A stretch of 64,000 nucleotides of DNA, from positions 5,668,001-5,732,000 of the forward strand of contig NZ_LT607754.1 in the NCBI RefSeq assembly GCF_900090285.1. Reading direction: 5' to 3'. The notes beneath the pieces were generated by a model, which was not told where the DNA came from, made no database searches, and saw only the letters and a program-made list of their open reading frames with translations. Positions 8,093 through 15,815 of the stretch are shown here, piece by piece. Source of the stretch: Micromonospora inositola (GTDB lineage Bacteria > Actinomycetota > Actinomycetes > Mycobacteriales > Micromonosporaceae). The translations under genes and the position numbers were made by a program. How positions within the stretch are numbered: position 1 is the first letter of the stretch; each line of letters begins with the position of its first letter.

Positions 8093-9538
8093 ATGAGCAG
8101 CCAGCACAGCGCCGACCGGCCCACGAGGTCGACCCGGCGCACCTTCCTGACCGCATCCGCCGCGGCCGCCGCCGCCACCGTCGCCGCACCGCTCGCCGCC
8201 GCGCCCGCCGCGGCGCTCGAGGCCGGCCCGCCGCCCGGGCCGGGCCGCCCGGCCCGGCCGCAGCAGCCGGACCGGGAGCTGTCCGTGCTGCTGCGGGAGG
8301 TGGACCGCGACCGGATCGAGGCCACCGTCCGCCGGCTGGCCGCGTTCGGCACCCGGCACACCCTCTCCAACCAGGACGACCCGATCCGGGGCATCGGCGC
8401 GGCCCGCGACTGGATCTTCGCGCAGCTGTCCGGGTACGCCGCCGCCTCCGGGGGTCGGATGACGGTGGAACTGCAGTCGTACGTCCAGGAGCCCGCCTCC
8501 CGGATCCCCACCGCGACCCGGATCACCAACGTGGTGGCCACCCTGCGCGGCGACTCCTCCCCCGGGCGCACGTACGTCATCACCGGCCACTACGACTCCC
8601 GCGCCACCGACGTCATGGACGCGGTCAGCGACGCACCAGGCGCCGACGACGACGCCTCCGGCGTGGCGGTGCTGATGGAGCTGGCCCGGCTGCTGGCCAC
8701 CCGGCACACCGAGGCGACCATCGTCCTCGCCGCCGTCGCCGGCGAGGAGCAGGGCCTGTACGGCTCGGGCTACCTGGCGAAGCAGTTGAAGGCGGCCGGC
8801 GTCGACGTGCAGGGCATGTTCAGCAACGACATCATCGGCAGCAGCACCGCCGACGACGGCACCCGTGACCCGCGTGCGGTCCGACTCTTCGCCGAGGGTG
8901 TGCCGACCGCCGAGACGCCGGCCGAGGCCAGCACCCGGCAGTCGGTGGGCGGCGAGAACGACTCCCCCTCGCGGCAGCTCGCCCGCTTCGTCAGCGACGT
9001 GGCGGAGAACGGAGCGACCGGGATGGGAGTGCGGGTGATCTACCGCCGGGACCGCTACCTGCGCGGCAGCGACCACATCTCGTTCCTGCGGGAGGGCTGG
9101 CCCGCCGGCCGCTTCACCGAGCCGAACGAGGACTTCGCCCACCAGCACCAGGACGTCCGGGTGGTCGACGGCGTCCAGTACGGCGACCTGCCCGAGTTCT
9201 GCGACTTCGACTACATCACCCGGGTCGCCCGGGTGAACGGGGCGACCCTCTGGTCGCTGGCCCAGGCGCCGGGCACCCCGAAGGGGGCCACCATCGTCAC
9301 CACCAACCTCACCAACGACACAACCCTGCGCTGGCAGCGCGGCGACGAGCCGGACCTGGCCGGCTACGAGGTGGTGTGGCGGGAGACCACGGCCGCCGAG
9401 TGGCAGAAGGTGATCGCAGTCGGCGACGTCACGGAGGTGACCGTGGACCTGTCCAAGGACAACGTCTTCTTCGGCATCCGGGCGGTGGACCGGGACGGGC
9501 ACCGCAGCCCGGTGGCCTTCCCGAAGCCGGGCAGCTGA
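8093..9538 (+). CDS. Tat-exported M28 family metallopeptidase with C-terminal fibronectin-type domain
   Basis: The 481-residue protein has a twin-arginine signal (RSTRRTFLTASAAAAA) and an Ala-rich cleavage region near residue 40. The M28 zinc-site motifs are GHYDSR (about 165), ADDDASGVAVLMEL (about 185) and VAGEEQGLYGS (about 220). A late His in GSDHISFLREG completes the set. The last 90 residues (TTLRWQRGDEPDLAGYEVVWRE to VDRDGHRSPV) look like a fibronectin type III module. It is probably a secreted aminopeptidase. It is transcribed away from the debranching remnant. Confidence 0.9.
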   Translation: MSSQHSADRPTRSTRRTFLTASAAAAAATVAAPLAAAPAAALEAGPPPGPGRPARPQQPDRELSVLLREVDRDRIEATVRRLAAFGTRHTLSNQDDPIRGIGAARDWIFAQLSGYAAASGGRMTVELQSYVQEPASRIPTATRITNVVATLRGDSSPGRTYVITGHYDSRATDVMDAVSDAPGADDDASGVAVLMELARLLATRHTEATIVLAAVAGEEQGLYGSGYLAKQLKAAGVDVQGMFSNDIIGSSTADDGTRDPRAVRLFAEGVPTAETPAEASTRQSVGGENDSPSRQLARFVSDVAENGATGMGVRVIYRRDRYLRGSDHISFLREGWPAGRFTEPNEDFAHQHQDVRVVDGVQYGDLPEFCDFDYITRVARVNGATLWSLAQAPGTPKGATIVTTNLTNDTTLRWQRGDEPDLAGYEVVWRETTAAEWQKVIAVGDVTEVTVDLSKDNVFFGIRAVDRDGHRSPVAFPKPGS

Positions 9539-9621
9539 CCGCCGGCTCATCCGGACCGGGTGGGGTCGCCTCACCCGACGCCGGCGGAGAGTGGTGGGAC
9601 CGCGAGAGAGGGAGGAAAGAC

Positions 9622-10233
9622 ATGGCGGTCCGGACCACGGTACGTCCCTCGCCGGAAGACATCGTCCCGCTGCACCCGGCGCACGGCTACCGGCTGCGGC
9701 GACAACGGCATCCGGTGGGAGTGCGCGGCGGGCCGCGGCGCGCGCCGCGGGGATACCGGTTGAACGACTCCGAGCGGCAGCACGTACGGGCCGGCTACGA
9801 GCTGCGGGAGCGGCAGCTGGCCCGGGCCCTGACGGCGGCCGGCCGACAGCCCGGCGACACGGCGGAGAATCTGGTCGGGCAGCTCGAGCAGCGGATGGAC
9901 GCGCTGGTGCACCGGGCGGGCTTCGCGCGCTCCATCGACGAGGCCCGGAACCTGGTCGCCCACAACACGTTCACGGTCGACGGCGGGAAGGCCAACCGGT
10001 CGTCATACCTGGTTCGCCCCGGGCAGACCATCCGGGTGCGGCCGGAGCGGCAGGGCCGAGCCCCCGTCGCGATCGCCGTCGCAGAGTACGCCGAGGGCGA
10101 CGCCCCGCCGTACCTGGAGGTGCGGCCGGAGCGGTTCACCGCGACGCTGACGCGGGAGCCGCAGCGGCAGGAGGTACCGACGCTGCGGGACATCCCCCTC
10201 GCCGTCCAGCCCGAACGGAGGACCGCGTCATGA
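9622..10233 (+). CDS. Divergent paralogue of ribosomal protein S4
   Basis: The ATG at 9622 sits behind a strong GGGAGGAAAG site, and the protein has 203 residues, the normal S4 length. Residues about 60-145 align by motif with S4: YELRERQLAR, GDTAENLVGQLEQRMDALV, HRAGFARSIDEARNLVAHN, FTVDGGKANRSSYLV and PGQTIRVRPE, which is the S4 RNA-binding domain. PYLEVRPERFTATLTREPQRQEV corresponds to the S4 C-terminus, but the terminal ...VEYYSR-like end is replaced. The N-terminal 60 residues are Arg-rich and unlike standard S4. No cysteines are present. It is coupled to the next gene. It could be an alternative S4 or a repurposed RNA-binding protein. Confidence 0.75.
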   Translation: MAVRTTVRPSPEDIVPLHPAHGYRLRRQRHPVGVRGGPRRAPRGYRLNDSERQHVRAGYELRERQLARALTAAGRQPGDTAENLVGQLEQRMDALVHRAGFARSIDEARNLVAHNTFTVDGGKANRSSYLVRPGQTIRVRPERQGRAPVAIAVAEYAEGDAPPYLEVRPERFTATLTREPQRQEVPTLRDIPLAVQPERRTAS

Positions 10234-10391
10234 AGCTGCCGATCCCGAACGACCGACGGGTACCGACGTACCTGCGGCAGAGCGGCCGCCCAGACCTGAC
10301 GCCCCGGCAGCGGCGGCGCGTCGAGCACAAACAGGCGCGGCTGGAGCGCTTGACCGGGCAGCGTCCCCAGGCCCGGGGGCCCGGACGCTGA
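10230..10391 (+). CDS. Small basic protein coupled to the S4 paralogue
   Basis: This 53-residue protein (MKLPIPNDRRVPTYLRQSG) has about a quarter Arg/Lys and a C-terminal helix-like RQRRRVEHKQARLERLTG. Its ATG overlaps the stop of the S4-like gene (ATGA), so translation is coupled. The family is not recognised; the charge suggests RNA or ribosome binding. A perfect 30-bp palindrome follows as terminator. Confidence 0.6.
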   Translation: MKLPIPNDRRVPTYLRQSGRPDLTPRQRRRVEHKQARLERLTGQRPQARGPGR

Positions 10392-10400
10392 GCCGACATC

Positions 10401-10430
10401 GGTGGCGGTCGCCGTACGGCGACCGCCACC
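10401..10430. terminator. Perfect 30-bp palindrome between convergent genes
   Basis: Each half is ggtggcggtcgccgt and its exact complement, giving a 15-bp cruciform or hairpin. It ends both the S4-like operon (+) and the acetyltransferase gene (-). Confidence 0.7.
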
Positions 10431-10436
10431 GCGCCG

Positions 10437-10964
10437 TCAGCCGGGTTCCGGCGCCGTGATCGCCCAGCGCTCGTGGTCCCGCCACGCCCCGTCGATGAAG
10501 AGGTAGTCCGGGGAGAAGCCCTCCAGCCGGAAGCCCAGCCGGCGGGCCAGGCCCTTCGACGGCTCGTTGCCGGGCTGGATGTTCGCCTCCAGCCGGTGCA
10601 GCCCGAGCGCGGTGAAGGCGTGGTCGAGCACCAGCCCGATGCCGGCGGACGCGTGCCCGGTCCCGGCGTACGGCAGGAAGGCGGCGTAGCCGAGGTAGCC
10701 GCCGCGCAGCGCGCCCATCACGATGCCGCTGATGTTGGCGTACCCGGAGATCTGCCCGGTGGCCAGGTCGCAGAACAGGTAGCCGGCGCCGTCCCGCCGC
10801 CGCACCTTGCCCAGGTAGGCGGCGTACTTCTCCGGGTCGTCCGGCGCGGCGAGCCACGGGTGGTGCAGGTCCCGGCTGCGCCGGGCGGCGGCGATGAACT
10901 CGGCCTCGTCGGCGGGGCGGGGGCGGCGGATACCGACCCGCCCGTCGGTGCGCAGGTATCTCAC
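10437..10964 (-). CDS. GNAT N-acetyltransferase, RimJ/RimL type
   Basis: The 175-residue protein starts at GTG 10964. Motif order is that of the RimJ/RimL branch: VGIRRPRPADEAEF at the N-terminus, an acceptor-side loop, GYLGYAAFLPYAGTGHASAG (the acetyl-CoA pyrophosphate loop in the Q/RxxGxG/A position), then LGLHRLEANIQPGNEPSKGLARRLGF and the family end-motif. It acetylates an N-terminus or small amine; the target is unknown. Its start lies only 67 bp from the outer end of the TnpB element at 11032, so insertion of that element may have changed its promoter. Confidence 0.88.
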   Translation of the reverse strand: MRYLRTDGRVGIRRPRPADEAEFIAAARRSRDLHHPWLAAPDDPEKYAAYLGKVRRRDGAGYLFCDLATGQISGYANISGIVMGALRGGYLGYAAFLPYAGTGHASAGIGLVLDHAFTALGLHRLEANIQPGNEPSKGLARRLGFRLEGFSPDYLFIDGAWRDHERWAITAPEPG

Positions 10965-11031
10965 GTGGCCACACTCTCGCCCATCGGCCGGCTCGCCCTC
11001 CAACCGGGGTCGCGCTTCGGGCCGCTGATGT

Positions 11032-11061
11032 CTAGTGCGGTGTCCACTAACGTTCACCGGG
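11032..11061 (+). repeat. Terminal inverted repeat, end beyond tnpB 3' side
   Basis: It reads ctagtgcggtgtccac then taacgttcaccggg and pairs with 12514-12543. The tnpB stop codon (11047) lies inside this repeat. Confidence 0.65.
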
Positions 11062-12465
11062 TTTCCGGTGGGTGTCATGGATCCTCGCCGTGTGGGCGAG
11101 CGACTCCCCACCGGGTGGTGGGGCGGGCCTCCGCGGGCCAACTGATCCTCGCGCCGCCCCGGGTGGGCGGCGGGGGTCACGTCGGGACCGGCCGGCACCG
11201 GGCAGGTGCCGGCCGGCTCGACGGTGCGTGACCACCTCCGGCAGCACAACCGCTGCCGGGGTGGTGGATCCGCCGCCCGGAACACGGGTGGCGATGCTGG
11301 CCGCCGCAACGAGGTCGCGGTGACCGGAGAACGCGCAGTGCGGGCAGGACAACGTCCGCCCACGAGGTTTCGGCACCCGCCGGTGGCAGGCGGGACAGGT
11401 GGAGGACGTGCCACGTTCGTCGACCAGCCGGACGGTGATGCCGGCGAGGGTGGCCTTGTCGGTGAGGACCTGCAGGAGCCGGCCGATCTGCCACTGCCGC
11501 AACCGCAGGTTGTGCCGCCGCCCAGCAGGAATGTCGAGCACCCCGCGGGGGTCGCCGACGTGCAGGACACCGACCCGCTGCCGCACCGCCCACGAGACGA
11601 CCGTGCGGGCGGCTTCGTGCTGGGCCTGACGCACCCGCCGCCGGTGCCTACCCTGCACCAGGCGGGCCCGACGGCGGTACTGCCGCCACCGGCGTGACCC
11701 CTTCTGACCCGGCTTCGGCGCCCGCCGGGCCACGGCACGGCGGCGGCCCTTGGTGTCGGCCAGGTGCATGCGGTGTTCGGCGCGGATCGCCCGCCCCGAC
11801 ACCAGCAGCCCTTCGCCGTCGGGGCCGGCCACGGCGTAGGGGTGGATGATCCCCAGGTCCACCCCGGCGACCCGGCCCGGATCCGGTTGTTCACCGGGCG
11901 GGTAGACCGCCACCGGCACCTCGGCGGTCACGTCGAGGAACAGCCGGCCGCCTTCACGCAGCAGGGTGATCGAGCGGACCTGCTCGGCCGGATACGGCAC
12001 CTCCCTGGCCAGGCGCACCCACAACGGCGCACCGCCTTTGGCGGTCGGGATCCGGACCCGAAGTCCGTCGAGGGTGAACGTGCCGTGATACCAGCGCACC
12101 GGCACCAACGCCCGCCGACGACGCGGGAACCGCGCCGACAGGTCACCGGCTGTGCGGCGTTTCGCCGCCGCGAACCACGCATCCGAGAACCGGCGCAACA
12201 CCGACCGGGCACCCACGGAGTCCAGGTCGGCGAACGTGCCCGGCCCCGACGCGGCCAGCTCGCGGCACAATTCCTGATAGCCGACCAGGGGCGCGTCGTG
12301 GCGGCGGCGCCGCCACGCGTTGACCTCCAGCACACACGCCCACACGTCACCGGCCGAGCGCAGCAGCCCGAAACACCGCCTCCGCTGCCCAGACGTCACC
12401 CGCACAGCAACCCGGGCCGTGCGATGTACGACCCGCGGCGCGGCGGGATCCCGACGGCGAGGCAC
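11047..12465 (-). CDS. TnpB-like RNA-guided nuclease / IS200-IS605 OrfB family protein
   Basis: The 472-residue protein starts at GTG 12465. RuvC-like acidic residues are visible: Asp in GRVAGVDLGIIHPYAVAG (about 200), an acidic position in VGVLHVGDPRGVLD (Asp where many TnpBs have Glu) and Asp in SGHRDLVAAASIA (about 390). The zinc ribbon is intact (CPAC ... CPHC, about 365-385). The N-terminal half is Arg-rich, as expected for guide RNA binding. The C-terminus extends some 75 Pro/Arg-rich residues past the RuvC-III motif, longer than usual. In the family the guide RNA overlaps the 3' end of tnpB, here near 11032-11250. All motifs look intact, so activity is possible. Confidence 0.85.
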   Translation of the reverse strand: MPRRRDPAAPRVVHRTARVAVRVTSGQRRRCFGLLRSAGDVWACVLEVNAWRRRRHDAPLVGYQELCRELAASGPGTFADLDSVGARSVLRRFSDAWFAAAKRRTAGDLSARFPRRRRALVPVRWYHGTFTLDGLRVRIPTAKGGAPLWVRLAREVPYPAEQVRSITLLREGGRLFLDVTAEVPVAVYPPGEQPDPGRVAGVDLGIIHPYAVAGPDGEGLLVSGRAIRAEHRMHLADTKGRRRAVARRAPKPGQKGSRRWRQYRRRARLVQGRHRRRVRQAQHEAARTVVSWAVRQRVGVLHVGDPRGVLDIPAGRRHNLRLRQWQIGRLLQVLTDKATLAGITVRLVDERGTSSTCPACHRRVPKPRGRTLSCPHCAFSGHRDLVAAASIATRVPGGGSTTPAAVVLPEVVTHRRAGRHLPGAGRSRRDPRRPPGAARGSVGPRRPAPPPGGESLAHTARIHDTHRKPGER

Positions 12466-12513
12466 AAACCGAAGCCAACACCATCCCTACGACATTGTCG
12501 CAACCCCGACCAA

Positions 12514-12543
12514 CCCGGCCAACGTTTGTGGTCACCGAACTAG
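12514..12543 (+). repeat. Terminal inverted repeat, tnpB 5' side
   Basis: It reads cccggccaacgtttg then tggtcaccgaactag. Its reverse complement matches the repeat at 11032-11061 at 25 of 30 bases. It lies about 50 bp upstream of the tnpB start and may carry its promoter. Confidence 0.65.
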
Positions 12544-12571
12544 CGTGGGCCCGGACGGCAGGAGGTCGATC

Positions 12572-12637
12572 ATGGGTATGGCTCTTCTCGGCACGGTGCT
12601 GGTTTCCGCTTCGCCGCTGGGGACCACGGTGTCCTGA
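12572..12637 (+). CDS. Possible 21-residue leader peptide
   Basis: A short frame (MGMALLGTVLVSASPLGTTVS) has an unusually good ribosome binding site (GGAGG, 6 nt before ATG). It begins 28 bp outside the TnpB element and ends about 250 bp before the MFS gene. It could be a leader peptide or the severed start of an older gene. The 250 bp that follow hold only GC-rich inverted repeats. Confidence 0.3.
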   Translation: MGMALLGTVLVSASPLGTTVS

Positions 12638-12888
12638 CCCGAGCCGCCCGGCGCCGCCCGGCCCACCGATCCCGCCGACCGCCGGGCTCCGCCGCCGGAA
12701 GCGGGCATCGTCCGCTCGACACCGCCCCTCGCCGCGAAGCGATCAGGTGACCCGCCCCCGCGCGGGTCCTCCGTCATGGCGTGACCACGCCAACCCAGAT
12801 CGCTTCCGAGGGAGTTCCTCGTGTTTCCGGACAACCCGGCCGGGCGCCCCGTCGCGCCCGGACGCCACACCCCCGCGCGGTGGTCGGC

Positions 12889-14118
12889 ATGACCGCCACC
12901 GTCCCCACCGGCCGGCTCGGCCCCGACTTCCGCCGCCTCTGGACCGCCAACGCCGTCTCCAACCTCGGCGACGGCGTCACCATGGTCGCCGGACCGCTGC
13001 TGGTCGCCTCGCTCACCCGGGACCCGGCCGCGCTCGCCGCGGCGGTGCTCGCCCAGCAGCTGCCCTGGCTGCTCTTCGCCCTGGTCAGCGGGGCCCTCGC
13101 CGACCGGCTCGACCGGCGTCGGCTGATCATCGGCGTGAACGTCGGCCGGGCCCTGATGCTGGCCGCGCTCGCCGCGGCGGTGCTCACCGGGCTGGCCACC
13201 GTGCCGCTGATCTGCCTGGCGTTCTTCCTCACCGGGGTCGGTGAGACCCTGGCCGACACCGCCGCCGGGGCGCTGCTGCCCTCGGTCGTTCCACCGGAGC
13301 GACTGGAGCAGGCCAACAGCCGACTCTTCGCCACCTTCGTGGCCGGCAACCAGTTCGCGGCGAAGCCGCTCGGGGCGTACCTCTTCGTGCTCGCCGCGGC
13401 GGCGCCGTTCGCCTTCGACGCGGCCACCTTCGGGCTGGCCGCGCTGCTGCTGGCCCTGCTGCGTTGGCGTCCGGTGCCCCCGGCGGCGCCGGAGCCGCCG
13501 CCCGGCGAGCCCCGCCGGTCGCTGCGGGCCGACATCGCCGCCGGGGTACGCGCGCTGTGGGGCGTGCCGGTGCTCCGGACCCTCGCGGGCTGCATCGCGG
13601 TGATGAACGTGGCGTTCTGCGCGGCGTTCGCGGCGTTCGTGCTCTACGCCCGGCAGCGGCTCGGCCTCGCCGAGGTCGGCTACGGCGTGCTGCTGACCGC
13701 GTCCGCGCTCGGCGGGCTGGCCGGCACCGCACTGGCGCCCCGGCTGCGGGCCCGGTTCGGCACCCCGGTGCTGCTGCGGGTCGGGCTGCTCGTCGAGGTC
13801 GGGCTCCAGGCCGTGCTGGCCACCACCCGGCAGCCCTGGGTGGCCGGAGCGGCCCTGGCCGTCTGGGGCGTGCACTCCATGGTCTGGGGCGTGCTGGTCG
13901 TGTCGCTGCGACAGCGGCTCGTGCCGGACCGGCTGCGCGGCCGGGTGAACAGCGTGTACTCCCTGGCCGACCTGGGCGGGGCAGCGGTCGGCACGGCGAC
14001 CGGCGGCCTGATCGCCCAGGCGACCGGGAGCATCGTCGCGCCGTTCTGGGCGGCGGGCGCCGCGATGGCGGTGCTCACCGCGCTGGTCTGGCGACGGCTG
14101 GCCGCCACGGACGGCTGA
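12889..14118 (+). CDS. MFS transporter, probable drug/metabolite exporter
   Basis: The 409-residue protein starts at ATG 12889; the upstream extension is low in complexity. Twelve hydrophobic segments are apparent. The signatures are LWTANAVSNLGDGVTMVAGPLLVASLT at the N-terminus, GALADRLDRRRLI (motif A, loop 2-3) near 65 and LRGRVNSVYSLADLGGAAVG near 355. This pattern is that of the MFS_3/enterobactin-exporter-like group. The substrate is unknown. A hairpin terminator follows. It lies between the TnpB element and two unrecognised accessory genes. Confidence 0.85.
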   Translation: MTATVPTGRLGPDFRRLWTANAVSNLGDGVTMVAGPLLVASLTRDPAALAAAVLAQQLPWLLFALVSGALADRLDRRRLIIGVNVGRALMLAALAAAVLTGLATVPLICLAFFLTGVGETLADTAAGALLPSVVPPERLEQANSRLFATFVAGNQFAAKPLGAYLFVLAAAAPFAFDAATFGLAALLLALLRWRPVPPAAPEPPPGEPRRSLRADIAAGVRALWGVPVLRTLAGCIAVMNVAFCAAFAAFVLYARQRLGLAEVGYGVLLTASALGGLAGTALAPRLRARFGTPVLLRVGLLVEVGLQAVLATTRQPWVAGAALAVWGVHSMVWGVLVVSLRQRLVPDRLRGRVNSVYSLADLGGAAVGTATGGLIAQATGSIVAPFWAAGAAMAVLTALVWRRLAATDG

Positions 14119-14127
14119 CCGGCGCCG

Positions 14128-14160
14128 CCGGTGGGGAGGCCGGTCCGGCCTCCCCACCGG
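14128..14160 (+). terminator. Strong hairpin after the MFS gene
   Basis: Two perfect 16-nt arms (ccggtggggaggccgg and its complement) are separated by one base, directly after the MFS stop codon. Confidence 0.65.
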
Positions 14161-14177
14161 GGCACCCGCCCTCGCGG

Positions 14178-14369
14178 GTGACCGACGCGGAGCGCGCGGC
14201 GTTGGACAAGGCGGCGGAACAGGCTCGCGAGCGCCTGGAGCAGATCGGCGAGCCGGCCCCGGAGCCGGCCGATGGCAAGCGAAAGACACAGCGCCAGGGC
14301 TACTGCCCGGACTGCGCGACCGACGCGGCGGAAGCCGCCTGGACCCGACTCATGGAGGCTTCCCGATGA
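14178..14369 (+). CDS. Small hypothetical protein with CxxC motif
   Basis: This 63-residue protein starts at GTG 14178. Charged, helix-prone N-terminal half (ERAALDKAAEQARERLEQIG) and a C-terminal YCPDCATDAAEAAW that may bind a metal or form a disulfide. The stop overlaps the start of the next gene (ATGA), so the two are translationally coupled. The family is not recognised. Codon choice is slightly less G/C-biased at third positions than its neighbours, in line with an accessory origin. Confidence 0.55.
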   Translation: MTDAERAALDKAAEQARERLEQIGEPAPEPADGKRKTQRQGYCPDCATDAAEAAWTRLMEASR

Positions 14370-15463
14370 CCATCTACCCGACCGACAAGCGCGTGCGGTA
14401 CGCCCCCTCCCTGGCCGTCTGGATCGTGGACACGCAGGAGAGCCAGACGGTGGGTGCGGATCAACTCTTGGCCGCGATGACGGTCTACGCCACCGAGTCC
14501 GGGGACATGCCGGACGGGTGCACCTGCGCGCCGGAGTCCTTCAGCATCTCCCCCACGACCGGGGTGACCGCCAGCCCGGCGCGAGTCCACCGGCTCGGCC
14601 AGCAGGGTGGGATCGCCGTGTACGGACACGGCACCGTGCCGGGGAACGGCGTGGCACCGGAGCAGGGCAACGCGCACCAGTGCCCGCACGCGAGCGGGGA
14701 CGGAGAGCGGCGCGCCAAAGCGCTGGCGCGCGCCGGTCAGTGGGATGAGCTGTGGGACCTGACAGCGCCGTTCCCGGCCGCGCCGGGCACCCTCCAGCCG
14801 GCCGCGCCGGGTAGCAAGGCTCCGGCCGCGTGGCAGGGTGAGCCGCTGTCCGTGTCCGGGGTCGGTGTGATCCCGGACCGGCACGTCCACCCGGCCACCC
14901 GGGCGGACCTGGCCAGGCTCGGCACGCTCGCGACGGAGGCCAACCGGCTCGGCAGCGAGGCGCGCAAGGCGCAGGCCGCAGCGGCACAGGGACCCATGGA
15001 GGTCCGGCGGCTCGCGACGGAGGCTGCCATGTCCGGCAAGCCGCTGGACGCGGCAGAAGTGGCCAAGAGGGTCCGCGAGCTGCAGGAAGCGGCGAAAGCC
15101 GCGCAGGCCGTGGCGGACGGCACCCGGGACGCGGTGGACCAGGTGCGCCGCGAGGTGGCTGCCGGGATCGCGGAGCGCCGGGAGGAGTGGCTGACCTACC
15201 TCCACGGCCAGGCCACCGCCGGGCTGGCGCGCCTGGACCTCGTGGTGGCGGAACTGGAGGCTGAGGTGGAGAACCTGGCAGAGATCGATCGGGTGCGGCA
15301 GACCGTGGAGCAGGCCAACTCCGGCCGCCTGTTCTCCGCCGGATCCATGATCGTCGGTAACGCTGTGGAGGCGGCCAGGCGAAGCCGGGAGCGGGCGGCT
15401 ACGGCGCTGGCCGGGCTGGAGCGGCATGCCACGAAGGCGAGCAAGGCGAAGGCGGCTGCCTGA
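14366..15463 (+). CDS. Unrecognised accessory protein with long coiled-coil region
   Basis: The 365-residue protein is not assigned to a family. Residues 1-75 look globular (RYAPSLAVWIVDTQES, DGCTCAPESFS); residues 75-180 are Gly/Pro-rich with one further Cys. Residues about 180-360 are almost entirely Ala/Glu/Arg/Lys helical (AKRVRELQEAAKAAQAVADG; VAELEAEVENLAEIDRVRQT), predicted coiled coil. No signal peptide or membrane segment. It is coupled to the upstream CxxC protein and closed by a hairpin at 15506. The pair resembles cargo of phages or integrative elements, but no integrase is nearby. Confidence 0.5.
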   Translation: MTIYPTDKRVRYAPSLAVWIVDTQESQTVGADQLLAAMTVYATESGDMPDGCTCAPESFSISPTTGVTASPARVHRLGQQGGIAVYGHGTVPGNGVAPEQGNAHQCPHASGDGERRAKALARAGQWDELWDLTAPFPAAPGTLQPAAPGSKAPAAWQGEPLSVSGVGVIPDRHVHPATRADLARLGTLATEANRLGSEARKAQAAAAQGPMEVRRLATEAAMSGKPLDAAEVAKRVRELQEAAKAAQAVADGTRDAVDQVRREVAAGIAERREEWLTYLHGQATAGLARLDLVVAELEAEVENLAEIDRVRQTVEQANSGRLFSAGSMIVGNAVEAARRSRERAATALAGLERHATKASKAKAAA

Positions 15464-15505
15464 GCCACCCGGACGGCCCGGACCCTGCGAGGTAGGACCT
15501 ACCGA

Positions 15506-15550
15506 ATCGTGGACAGTCACCGATCCTGTCGACCGGCAACTGTCCACGAT
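15506..15550. terminator. Bidirectional hairpin with 12-bp perfect stem
   Basis: Arms atcgtggacagt (15506-15517) and actgtccacgat (15539-15550) are perfectly complementary and lie between convergent genes. A second small palindrome, ggtagg-a-cctacc, is at 15491-15503. Confidence 0.55.
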
Positions 15551-15555
15551 GCGGG

Positions 15556-15750
15556 TCAGTCCTCGCGGGTGAAGTGCCAGATGATCGCGGCCGGGGTGCC
15601 GGTGTAGGCGACGTCGGCGGCCTCGGGACACCAGCGGCGGGCCGGTGGGCCGCCGCCGTACTCGCTGGGCGGCCAACCGGGCTCGGCGCAGCCGCGTACG
15701 CGGAAGCCGGCCGGGAGCGCGGCGTCGAGGGAGACGGGGCTCAGTCGCAC
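15556..15750 (-). CDS. Small hypothetical protein
   Basis: The 64-residue protein starts at GTG 15750 (VRLSPVSLDAALPAGFRV). It contains a Gly/Pro-rich centre with two cysteines and ends ...AIIWHFTRED. The family is not recognised. The frame has strongly G/C-biased third positions and directly follows, on the same strand, the DUF6510 gene with a 65-nt gap, so it may be the last member of the sulfite-oxidase-like operon. Confidence 0.45.
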   Translation of the reverse strand: MRLSPVSLDAALPAGFRVRGCAEPGWPPSEYGGGPPARRWCPEAADVAYTGTPAAIIWHFTRED

Positions 15751-15815
15751 CCGGCGACCGTAGCGGGCCGTCTCCCGCCCCTGGCCTGCCGCCGGTGGCC
15801 GGCGCGGCCGGCTGG

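Larger units (their letters stand above)
11032..12543 (-). mobile_element. TnpB-type element bounded by 30-bp inverted repeats
   Basis: The single TnpB-like gene is enclosed by terminal repeats at 11032-11061 and 12514-12543, which match at 25 of 30 positions in inverted orientation and both begin with CTAG at the outer edge. No TnpA (tyrosine or serine transposase) is present, so the element is non-autonomous. CTAG at both tips may be part of the repeat or a target duplication; flanks beyond it (gatgt and cgtgg) do not match each other. Confidence 0.6.

Noticed and set aside
11020..11036. Target-site duplication flanking the TnpB element
   Set aside because: Beyond the shared CTAG tips the flanks (gatgt on one side, cgtgg on the other) do not match, so no duplication can be claimed.
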